Positions 36,249-43,721 of a stretch of 64,000 bases of DNA are shown here, piece by piece. The notes under the pieces were generated by a model that had not been told where the DNA came from, did no database searches, and was given only the letters and a program-made list of their open reading frames with translations. The position numbers were made by a program, and so were the translations under genes. Source of the stretch: Microbulbifer aggregans (GTDB taxonomy: Bacteria > Pseudomonadota > Gammaproteobacteria > Pseudomonadales > Cellvibrionaceae); contig NZ_CP014143.1 of assembly GCF_001750105.1 (NCBI RefSeq), forward strand, positions 248,001-312,000, in the 5' to 3' direction. The stretch's first letter is position 1, and every line of letters begins with the position of its first letter.

Positions 36249-36851
36249 ATGAAACTTTTCCTCACCCACTCATCACCCTACGCTCGCAGTGCCCGAATCA
36301 TACTGCGTGAATCCAATCTGCTGGAGCAGGTGCAGGAAACCGAGTCCCACCCATTCTCCAACGATCCAGATTTTCTCACTGCCAATCCACTGGGCAAGGT
36401 CCCCTGCCTGGTTACTGATGATGGCCATGGCATCATGGATAGCGAGGTCATCTGCGCCTACCTGGACAGGGAGCTGGGAGATGGTCGACTCGGCAAAGCG
36501 CTGGAGAAAGACTGGCAACTGCGGACTTACTACTCGGTGTGTTCCGGACTGATCGATACGCTGGTGCTACTGCGAATTGAAAAAGGCCGGGAGCACGACG
36601 GCCTGCGTTCCGAGTTCTGGTGGCAGCGTTATCAGGACGCCATTCGGCGAACGCTGGATTACCTGGAGCAGCAGGCAGCGCTGTTGCCCGGCGAGCTCTC
36701 ACTGGCCCATATCAATCTCGCCGCAACACTTGGCTATCTCGACTTCCGGCATGCCGAAATCGATTGGCGTAACAACCACAAGCGACTCGCCGAAATTACG
36801 GCCTCACTGGAGCAGCGCCAGGCCTTCCGTGATACGACCCTGCGGGACTGA
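36249..36851 (+). CDS. Glutathione S-transferase family protein
   Basis: 200 residues from the ATG at 36249 (AGGG upstream); an ATG 15 bases earlier is less likely. The N-terminal thioredoxin-like domain includes SPYARSARIILRE and NPLGKVPCLVTDDG with the cis-Pro (VPCL) and DSEVICAYLD glutathione-contact block; the C-terminal domain is helical. It probably conjugates glutathione to electrophiles or acts as a peroxidase. Cytoplasmic. Confidence 0.92.
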   Translation: MKLFLTHSSPYARSARIILRESNLLEQVQETESHPFSNDPDFLTANPLGKVPCLVTDDGHGIMDSEVICAYLDRELGDGRLGKALEKDWQLRTYYSVCSGLIDTLVLLRIEKGREHDGLRSEFWWQRYQDAIRRTLDYLEQQAALLPGELSLAHINLAATLGYLDFRHAEIDWRNNHKRLAEITASLEQRQAFRDTTLRD

Positions 36852-36946
36852 AGCCCCGGGCGCACAGACACTCCGTGACCAGCGCACCTGTTGAAAACGC
36901 TACCGCCAGCCTAACCTGCAGGGCAGGCAATCCCGGAGAGCGCGTC

Positions 36947-37870
36947 ATGACTTCGCCGATGTTTTCCGCCTCGGAGCTGGAGACGCTGGGTCAATCTGGC
37001 CTTGAGCGCATGCAGGCGGCCATTCACAGTGACGACCACGACCGTATCAAAACCACCTTCCAGCATGTCACTGCGCTGTACCATGAAGAGCATGTGCTAT
37101 TTCACGGCTGGTTGACCTCCATCATCGCCTACGCCAGTGAGAAGCTGGGCCATCAGGCCGCCAAGCATCTGGTTCCCATGGAGGCATTGTTTTCCAACTT
37201 TGCTGGTGAAGGCGTCACTATGGCGAGTGTGCGCCCCTTCTTCGAGGATCCGCTCAGCATCTTTACTGAAAAACTGGAGCATGGCGACACCGATGGTGCC
37301 TTTGAGTTTTACCGTACGGTCGAACGAGGGGCGCGCGACCTGCACGATTTTTACCGCGACTACTGCGCGTTGATGTTAACCCGCCTCTATCGGGAGCACG
37401 GTATTGATCACCTGAACGATTGCCTGCGATACAGCGCAACACGGGACTGGCTCGCCTGGTATGAAAGCGTCAACAAACTGCCGGACAAAGAGCGGATTAT
37501 CCGCACCATTGAGTTCTATGCCATCGCCAACTTCGGCCGCCTCACGGTGCGAGAGGATGGGGACTGGATTCACGCGGTGCAAAACCCCTGCGGGAGCTGC
37601 GGACGACAGCAGCGCAGTGGTCGCTATGAGTCACCGTGGAATTTCGCGGTGATCGAGGAAGAGCACCCGCTGTCCTTCGAGATGGGTGGCAATACCATCT
37701 ACCGGGCACACGTGGCCATGATGCATCATATCCTGCCAATCGAGCGGCATGGTGGGCCCTGGCCGCACAAACAGTGTCCGCGCTCACAATACGGACGCTG
37801 CTATATCTCCATCCACAAGTACAACCCCTACGAGCCCATCCCGCGGGAGGAAATCCGCTGGTCGGATTAG
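36947..37870 (+). CDS. Unrecognised Cys/His-rich protein
   Basis: 307 residues from the ATG at 36947, with GGAGAG seven bases upstream; the open frame extends 24 residues earlier. I do not recognise a family. The first 200 residues look helical and soluble (MQAAIHSDDHDRIKTTFQH, RDLHDFYRDYCALMLTRLY). The C-terminal third holds CGSCGRQ, HVAMMHHI, ERHGGPWPHKQC and YGRC, a cluster of Cys and His that could bind zinc or iron. No signal peptide or membrane helix. Convergent with the His-rich membrane protein gene. Confidence 0.75.
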   Translation: MTSPMFSASELETLGQSGLERMQAAIHSDDHDRIKTTFQHVTALYHEEHVLFHGWLTSIIAYASEKLGHQAAKHLVPMEALFSNFAGEGVTMASVRPFFEDPLSIFTEKLEHGDTDGAFEFYRTVERGARDLHDFYRDYCALMLTRLYREHGIDHLNDCLRYSATRDWLAWYESVNKLPDKERIIRTIEFYAIANFGRLTVREDGDWIHAVQNPCGSCGRQQRSGRYESPWNFAVIEEEHPLSFEMGGNTIYRAHVAMMHHILPIERHGGPWPHKQCPRSQYGRCYISIHKYNPYEPIPREEIRWSD

Positions 37871-37881
37871 CCGGGTAATGC

Positions 37882-38526
37882 TTACCAGGCCATCCAGGCG
37901 GCGATTGCCGCCGCGACCAGTAGCGCACCGGCCCAGATCAAATCGAAATTGATCCAGTGCTGGCGAAGAATAGCCAGGCCGAATTTTCGGTATACGACCC
38001 AGGCTGTGGCTCCCATCACACAGAGCATGGCACCGGTATGCAGGCCCACCGCCAACAGCATGTCGAGCTCTTCCCCTGACATATGGTGGCCATGCCCGGC
38101 GTGATCCATATCCATGCCCGCAACCCCGATCAGCGCGGGTATCACCATCAGCCCGGCACCGTGGGCGGTGGCCATCAGAAAAGACCATAAAAACAGATCG
38201 CCAAAGCCGACTTTCATCCCCACCCAGCGCGGATGCCGGTAATAGTTGAACAACTTGTACAGGCCAAACACGAACAATATTGCGGCCGTCAGCCACTGCA
38301 GGGTCGTCAGAGAGATCACCTGCAAACCCAAGAGAACCAGCACGGCAGCGAGACCAATCGCCAGGGCATGACCGGCGGCAATGGGTATCAGTGCCAGCCA
38401 GATCACTTTCTCCCGCTGTTGCTGCAAGCCCAGGGAAAGTGCAAACAGCCAGCCCATCCCTGGATTCAGGCCATGGAAGGCACCAAAGCCCAGCATCGCC
38501 AGCCACGGGCCCAGCGGAGCAATCAT
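37882..38526 (-). CDS. Polytopic membrane protein with His-rich loop, possible metal transporter
   Basis: 214 residues from the ATG at 38526; a GTG at 38538 is an alternative, and neither has an ideal ribosome spacing. About six helices. The opening GFGAFHGLNPGMGWLFAL recalls the HG(x)nPGH motifs of RcnA/NicO/HupE-type nickel, cobalt or copper transporters. A hydrophilic loop contains MDMDHAGHGHHM, a likely metal-binding stretch. It lies 16 bases downstream of the SBP56 gene on the same strand, so it may supply or export the metal used by that protein. Confidence 0.75.
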   Translation of the reverse strand: MIAPLGPWLAMLGFGAFHGLNPGMGWLFALSLGLQQQREKVIWLALIPIAAGHALAIGLAAVLVLLGLQVISLTTLQWLTAAILFVFGLYKLFNYYRHPRWVGMKVGFGDLFLWSFLMATAHGAGLMVIPALIGVAGMDMDHAGHGHHMSGEELDMLLAVGLHTGAMLCVMGATAWVVYRKFGLAILRQHWINFDLIWAGALLVAAAIAAWMAW

Positions 38527-38542
38527 CTCCTGATCCACGAGG

Positions 38543-39940
38543 TCATGACGGGTAGCAGAAAGAATCCGTGGAGGCGTCGCCCCCCTCCAGTCGAATCTGG
38601 TGTACGCGGGTCTCACCAAAATCCACGAAGAAATCGGGATCCAGATCCATACCACCGTCAGGGTTCACGTTCACCTTCACCATCCAGCCACCCATCTTGT
38701 CCGGATAGAACTGGTCATCCCAGGTGCTGTAGAGGGAGTTGGTGAAATAAACCCGTTTACCATCGCGACTGATCTCCACCATCTGCGGGCCACCCAGCAG
38801 CGGGCCGTCCGATTTCGGGTGTGCCTTTTTATTGACGATGCCGCCGATGGCAACTTTGCCGACAAGCTTCGGATTGAGAGGGTCGGACACGTCGTACTGC
38901 AGTAATTCACCGGTGCCCCAGCAGGAGATGTACAGGAAGCGGTCATCAAGCGAAAGATCGATATCGCTCACGAGCGGTGGCACCGCAGCAAAGGGTTTTA
39001 ACGCCGGAGGCAACTCTTCCTCTGCGGCGGGCACAGGCGGGATAGTGATGACTTTATCCATCTTCCACTCCCCATCCTTCTGGTGCCAGAGCCAGATGGA
39101 CGCGGATAGATCCTCGGTACTAATCACCACGCCCGCGAATCCATAAGACTTACGCGGGTCGTGAGCGGGTCGTAACTCCAATACCATCTGGTGCTCTGCC
39201 CCGAGGTCAATGGTCTGGGCCAGTTTGCGTTTGCGCAGATCCCAGAAGTGCAGCCGGTGTCCGTATTTATTGGCGAGCAGATCCTCGGGAACCAGTCCGT
39301 TCTCGAACTGGTGCGGCTTGGCCCATTCGCTACTGACCAGTACATCCTCCGCCAGGTGCCACCAGAAGTCATAGGCCAGCTCCTGATCACCACGGCCGAT
39401 TTCCCAAGGGCCTTTCACCTCAAAACTGAAGTGATCCAACATAAAGATACCGCCGGGACCATCTTCGCCATTCGCGGAACCCATGGCACTGATATAGATC
39501 GCATCCGGACCACAATGCACGGTATGCGGACGACTGTAACCTGACTTGGCCATCATCTCTTCCGGCTCGATCACCTTGGCGATATGCGGCTTGGTCGGAT
39601 CCGGCTTGGTATCGATGATGTAGAGGCGAGAGCTGCGGATACCGGGCACGACCAGGTAACGGCGCTCAAGATGAGGATGCGGGGCAAATGGACACAGGGC
39701 CGAGCTACAGGCATTCCAACCGAAGTGGTGCAGCTCGTCGCCGACGTTCGGCAAATCCATTTTGTTGAGCACGGTGCCGTATGAGCCAGAACTCTCATCC
39801 AGATCCACGACGCAGATGGCGTCGGGCTGATCATTGCGCCCATAGTTCAGCGCGGCCACATAGGCGTGGCGCTCTGGTGGTGCCTGCATCGCCATTTTGG
39901 GGGATGGGTAGAACGAGGGATCGGGTTTCCAAAGTGCCAT
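38543..39940 (-). CDS. Selenium-binding protein 56 / methanethiol oxidase family
   Basis: 465-residue beta-propeller protein of the SBP56 family. HHFGWNACSS (71-80) matches the human SELENBP1 HHSGWNTCSSC block, but the second Cys of its CxxC is replaced by Ala, leaving Cys78 only. Conserved His sites, HH71-72 and RPHTVHCGP, are candidates for the copper site of bacterial methanethiol oxidases. No signal peptide is visible, unlike the periplasmic MtoX. The family oxidises methanethiol to formaldehyde, sulfide and peroxide; here activity is inferred. GAGGATAA precedes the ATG. Confidence 0.9.
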   Translation of the reverse strand: MALWKPDPSFYPSPKMAMQAPPERHAYVAALNYGRNDQPDAICVVDLDESSGSYGTVLNKMDLPNVGDELHHFGWNACSSALCPFAPHPHLERRYLVVPGIRSSRLYIIDTKPDPTKPHIAKVIEPEEMMAKSGYSRPHTVHCGPDAIYISAMGSANGEDGPGGIFMLDHFSFEVKGPWEIGRGDQELAYDFWWHLAEDVLVSSEWAKPHQFENGLVPEDLLANKYGHRLHFWDLRKRKLAQTIDLGAEHQMVLELRPAHDPRKSYGFAGVVISTEDLSASIWLWHQKDGEWKMDKVITIPPVPAAEEELPPALKPFAAVPPLVSDIDLSLDDRFLYISCWGTGELLQYDVSDPLNPKLVGKVAIGGIVNKKAHPKSDGPLLGGPQMVEISRDGKRVYFTNSLYSTWDDQFYPDKMGGWMVKVNVNPDGGMDLDPDFFVDFGETRVHQIRLEGGDASTDSFCYPS

Positions 39941-40127
39941 GTCTTATCCTCGAATGGCTTGAACAGGCGGAAGTGCACAAAGCGCAAGCAGTATAGGGAA
40001 CAGGGCGTTGCGATAGACGACAACAGATATGAGCAGCCCAAGAATCGGCGCGTACTTTTGCCGCTGATCCAGATCCCGAAGACGTTGGCCGAGCGTCAAG
40101 CCATTCAGAATAGAGACAGACAGACGC

Positions 40128-40150
40128 AAAAAGCCGGGCAAGGCCCGGCA
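40128..40150 (-). terminator. Intrinsic terminator downstream of the PepSY gene
   Basis: Stem GCCGGGC/GCCCGGC, loop AAAG; on the minus strand followed by five T. Nearly the same sequence as the terminator at 43672-43695. Confidence 0.9.
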
Positions 40151-40190
40151 CTTTAATAGGAAAGGAAATGAGCGGTGACTCTTTTAGGGG

Positions 40191-41315
40191 CTAGGTAATG
40201 GAAGCCAGGGCCTGTTTTTTCAGTTGGCGTTTCTCCCTGGCTGCACGTCGTTTCGCCCGGCGTTTGTACCAGAGGGTCAATCCGGTAATCGTCAGCACCA
40301 ATGGACTCAGACCGAGCACGCACCAGAGCACACGGCTCCAAACTCCGGCAAAATCCCCGAAATGCAGGCGGCGGTAACTATCGACAAATTTGGCTCCCAG
40401 GCTTTGCTCTCTGATATCCGCTGCCGCCTGAAACTCGCCGCTCTGCGCATCGAATGTCACACTACTGGCATACTGACTGAGTAGCGGATTACCGCTCGGT
40501 ACGTCGCCCCAGAAGGTGATATTCACACCCGGCTCCCAGGGCATGGTGATGTAGGTCGGCTCGAAGCCGGCTATATACTCACTGGCATTATCGTGGAGCG
40601 CCTGCAGCGAGAGCCTATCGTTATACAGCCGCTCATCCATCACATGATGCGCATGGCCATCGGCGTGCTCTTCCATTTCATGGGCAAAGTGCGTGATATT
40701 CCACCAGGCCCCGGTAAAACCGAGAATCAGTAATACCGGCGCACCAATCGTGCCAACCATCTTGTGCAGATCGGAAAAATAAACCATTAACCGGGCATCC
40801 CAGCGCAGGGTGAAAAACCGTTTCCAGAAATTGCGGTAGAGAATCAGGCCGGTGATCCCCTGCAGGCACAAGAGGATCGAAAAAACACTGCTGATCAACA
40901 TACCCCAGTCGCCGAGCAGCAGTGTGTAGTGCAGGTCCAGCAGCCAGTCGGTCAGATGATGCGTCAGCCCCATGGGTGGGCGTAGGGTTTCACCAGTGTA
41001 TTGATTCAACAGGGCATAGCTCCACTCATCCGTGCCACGCTCCATGGTGTAAACCAGGTCTGCCCGTTCTCTATCCTGAAACAGCGCCCACCCGACAACC
41101 TCATGATTGGGGAAGCTGCTGTTCACCGACTCAACCAGCGCATCCAGGCTCAAGCGCTCGCGCCCCCCGGCATCGACCCGAACCCGATCTTCGATCAGCA
41201 GCACATCGATCTCATGCTTGAACACCAGAATACTACCGGTGATACAAACCACCAGTAGGGGAGCGAAGGCGATCAGGGCCATCCAGCCATGTAATTTAAA
41301 CAGGATTTTATTCAT
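40191..41315 (-). CDS. PepSY-associated TM domain protein
   Basis: 374 residues from the ATG at 41315; the frame begins at a TTG inside the upstream terminator, which is unlikely. N-terminal KLHGWMALIAFAPLLVVCITGSIL and three further helices, with PepSY-type periplasmic segments and HAHHV-like histidines, match the iron-regulated membrane proteins found beside siderophore receptors (PiuB type). They are thought to reduce or release iron from siderophores, or assist uptake. It lies 89 bases downstream of the TonB siderophore receptor, with a terminator between. Confidence 0.9.
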   Translation of the reverse strand: MNKILFKLHGWMALIAFAPLLVVCITGSILVFKHEIDVLLIEDRVRVDAGGRERLSLDALVESVNSSFPNHEVVGWALFQDRERADLVYTMERGTDEWSYALLNQYTGETLRPPMGLTHHLTDWLLDLHYTLLLGDWGMLISSVFSILLCLQGITGLILYRNFWKRFFTLRWDARLMVYFSDLHKMVGTIGAPVLLILGFTGAWWNITHFAHEMEEHADGHAHHVMDERLYNDRLSLQALHDNASEYIAGFEPTYITMPWEPGVNITFWGDVPSGNPLLSQYASSVTFDAQSGEFQAAADIREQSLGAKFVDSYRRLHFGDFAGVWSRVLWCVLGLSPLVLTITGLTLWYKRRAKRRAAREKRQLKKQALASIT

Positions 41316-41337
41316 GCTTTTTTCGGTTTCGCCAAAC

Positions 41338-41369
41338 AAAAAAGGGAGCGGCAGAAAGTCCGCCGCTCC
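41338..41369 (-). terminator. Intrinsic terminator between siderophore receptor and PepSY gene
   Basis: Stem GGAGCGGC/GCCGCTCC with a 9-base loop, followed on the minus strand by six T. Lying between two co-directional genes, it should reduce read-through into the PepSY gene. Confidence 0.85.
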
Positions 41370-41404
41370 AATGCTGAGTCAACAAACGCAGTGGATGCTT
41401 TGAA

Positions 41405-43504
41405 TCAGTAACGCCAGTTAACGGAGGCACTGAAATTACGTGGCGCACCGTAGAAGGCCTGATCCCAGTAGAGACTGTTGATATACTTTTCGTCGGTCAG
41501 GTTGGCGGCATTCAGGGCAAAGCTGAGGTTCTCGTCGACCGCATAGCTGGCGAATGCGCTGACATTGGCATAACTCTGCTGACGCACAGTGACGCCATAA
41601 TCCGTGATCCGTTCGATATCGTCCTGCCAGTTCACACCTGCACCCACTTTCAGCTGCGGGATTGCAGGCACCCGGTAGTTGGCGTAGGCGCGCAGTACCC
41701 GCTTGGGAACGAAGTTGCGGGCCTCATTGCCGTCACGATCTTCGATATCCAGCTCGGTATAACCCAGGCTTGCCTGCAGGCCTTCGCTCAACTGGCCAAC
41801 GAGTTCGACCTCATAGCCTTGGCTCTCGTAGTCACGCCCCTCGTAAATCGTTGCGCCGAGGTCTGCATCAAAATATGCGGATTCCGCTACATTCTGGTGC
41901 TCGGCACGGAATACAGCGGCCGTGGCGACCAGCTTGCCGTCCAGCAGTGAGGCCTTAACCCCTAACTCGTCGTTTGCTCCCTCGGCCGGCTCGAGGCGCT
42001 TCAGGTCGGAGCCAATATCCCGGTTGGGCATGAAAGTTTCGGTGTGGCTGGCATAGGCGGAAACATTATCAGAGAAGGCATAAATCAGGCCGGCATAGGG
42101 CAGCACTTCTCCGGAAGCGCGCGCGCTGTGATCCTCGCCGTAACTCTCACCCTCACTTTTCCAGTCGGTGACTCGTGCACCAGCGATCAGGGACAGGCTA
42201 TCGGCAAGTCTGAGGCGGGTGGCCGCGTAAAGTGATTGCTGGCGATCGGTCCAGTCGCTACCGCTGAGGCCATCGGTGAATACCGGCCGCACCGGTGTTG
42301 CCCCGCTCCACTCGGTAAAGTCGCCGATCGCGGGAAAACCGTTGGTGTAATCATAGAGGGAGTAGTCCTCAACGGTACCTTCGGCCCAGTTGTAGCCGAA
42401 CAGGAGATCGTGATCCCGACCGGCAAGCTGGAAGCTTCCTGACAGACGCAGATCGAGTAGGTCCCTGCTCTCCTCAAGCCCATACTCACTGGCGTAGCCG
42501 ATCAGGCCAACGTCGGTCCCTGAATCGGGCAGGCTGTACTGGTAGAAGAGCTCGCTATCCCCTTCCACCTCGGTATGGGTGTAATAGGCCTTCGCCTCCC
42601 AGCCGTTTGCGAACTCATGGACCAGTTCCGCAAACGCGGTGGTGTCGGTATTGTCCCAGTAGGACCACTCGGCAGAAGTGCTGGCGGACACGTCGTAATC
42701 CGTCTGGGTGCCGTCGGTATAGTGGATCGGCAGTGCACCCCACAGCGGGCTGTCTGCATTACTCTCCTGATAGCTGATTCCGGCAGTCGCCCGGGTGGAC
42801 GCACCGAGTGTCCAGTCCACCACACCGTAGGTGACGTTTTTCTGCATGCCATAGCGGTCCAGGTAGGACTCCCGATCTTCGCCCGCGACCACGAAGCGCC
42901 CGCGCACACCTTCAGCCAGCGTGCCAGAGACATCGGCGTCCAGTCGTTTCTTGTCCCAGGAGCCAGCGGTTGCGCCCAGCTGCAGGTTGAAGTCATTGGT
43001 GGGGCGCTTGCGCACCAGGTTGATGGTAGCGGAGGGGTTGCCGGCACCGGCCATCAGGCCACCCGCTCCGCGCACTACCTCAATGCGCTCAAAGATGGCG
43101 GTGTCGATTTCGCCATTGCTGTTGCCGTAGGTGGCGGGAACGCCGACCCCGTCCAGCTGGAAGTTGGTGATATCAAAGCCACGGGCCGTGTAGTAAGTGC
43201 GGTCGGTCTCGACGCTCTCCACCATGATGCCCGGGGTGGTCTCCAGCGCTTCGTTCAGGCTGTCGATTTCAAAGTCATCCATCAGCGCGCGGCTGATCTG
43301 GGAAACGGACTGTGGTGTCTCCAGCGCGCTCAGGCCCAGGCCCGTCGCAGTGCTCATTTCCTCCGCCAGATAGCTGCTCGCCTGTTCGCCGGTCACCTCG
43401 ACGGTTTCCAACTGCCCATCGGTCTCCGTGGCGATGGCAGCATTCGCCACACAGAGTGCGGTCGCCAGGACTGCCCGCGGGAAGGTCCCTGTTGCCTTAT
43501 TCAT
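41405..43504 (-). CDS. TonB-dependent siderophore receptor
   Basis: 699 residues from the ATG at 43504, with AGGGG eight bases upstream; the frame extends 26 residues further back without one. Signal peptide to about 26 (AAIA-TE), TonB box LETVEVTG, plug domain with LETPQSVSQISRALM and ARGFDITNFQLDGVG, the hallmark of ferrichrome/hydroxamate-type siderophore receptors (TIGR01783-like), and a 22-strand barrel ending in the aromatic RY. A Fur-box-like site lies 61 bases upstream. Imports ferric siderophore; which one is not evident. Confidence 0.94.
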   Translation of the reverse strand: MNKATGTFPRAVLATALCVANAAIATETDGQLETVEVTGEQASSYLAEEMSTATGLGLSALETPQSVSQISRALMDDFEIDSLNEALETTPGIMVESVETDRTYYTARGFDITNFQLDGVGVPATYGNSNGEIDTAIFERIEVVRGAGGLMAGAGNPSATINLVRKRPTNDFNLQLGATAGSWDKKRLDADVSGTLAEGVRGRFVVAGEDRESYLDRYGMQKNVTYGVVDWTLGASTRATAGISYQESNADSPLWGALPIHYTDGTQTDYDVSASTSAEWSYWDNTDTTAFAELVHEFANGWEAKAYYTHTEVEGDSELFYQYSLPDSGTDVGLIGYASEYGLEESRDLLDLRLSGSFQLAGRDHDLLFGYNWAEGTVEDYSLYDYTNGFPAIGDFTEWSGATPVRPVFTDGLSGSDWTDRQQSLYAATRLRLADSLSLIAGARVTDWKSEGESYGEDHSARASGEVLPYAGLIYAFSDNVSAYASHTETFMPNRDIGSDLKRLEPAEGANDELGVKASLLDGKLVATAAVFRAEHQNVAESAYFDADLGATIYEGRDYESQGYEVELVGQLSEGLQASLGYTELDIEDRDGNEARNFVPKRVLRAYANYRVPAIPQLKVGAGVNWQDDIERITDYGVTVRQQSYANVSAFASYAVDENLSFALNAANLTDEKYINSLYWDQAFYGAPRNFSASVNWRY

Positions 43505-43564
43505 CTCTAATCCCCTGTATTTGCCCCAAGTCAGTGGAGGCGAGTCTAGCCACACAGCAAGCGT

Positions 43565-43583
43565 AATGCAACTCATTATCATT
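43565..43583. promoter_or_regulatory. Fur-box-like operator
   Basis: On the minus strand AATGATAATGAGTTGCATT; the first half follows the (GATAAT)n Fur consensus closely, the second half less so. It lies 61 bases upstream of the siderophore receptor ATG, where Fur repression is expected. Confidence 0.65.
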
Positions 43584-43671
43584 TACTTTAGCAGAAGCGT
43601 GCGCCGGAGCAGGAAAGGGTGTCAGGGGGGACGGAAAGGTATCGGCAGGGGCGAGACCGGCAGCGGGAAAT

Positions 43672-43695
43672 AAAAAAGCCGGGCAAAGCCCGGCT
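43672..43695 (-). terminator. Intrinsic terminator of the S9 peptidase gene
   Basis: Stem AGCCGGGC/GCCCGGCT, loop AAA; on the minus strand followed by six T. 27 bases past the peptidase stop. Confidence 0.92.
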
Positions 43696-43721
43696 CACGA
43701 ATTCACTGGATAGATGTCAGT

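Noticed and set aside
39944..40141. 65-codon minus-strand frame with a hydrophobic stretch just upstream of the SBP56 gene
   Set aside because: It would start at a TTG in the loop of the PepSY terminator with no ribosome site. The stretch is more likely the SBP56 promoter region.
40128..43695. Nearly identical hairpins at 40133-40150 and 43677-43695 as a mobile repeat
   Set aside because: Both are ordinary GC-rich terminators with T-runs placed right after genes; two copies of a short G/C stem are not evidence of a mobile element.
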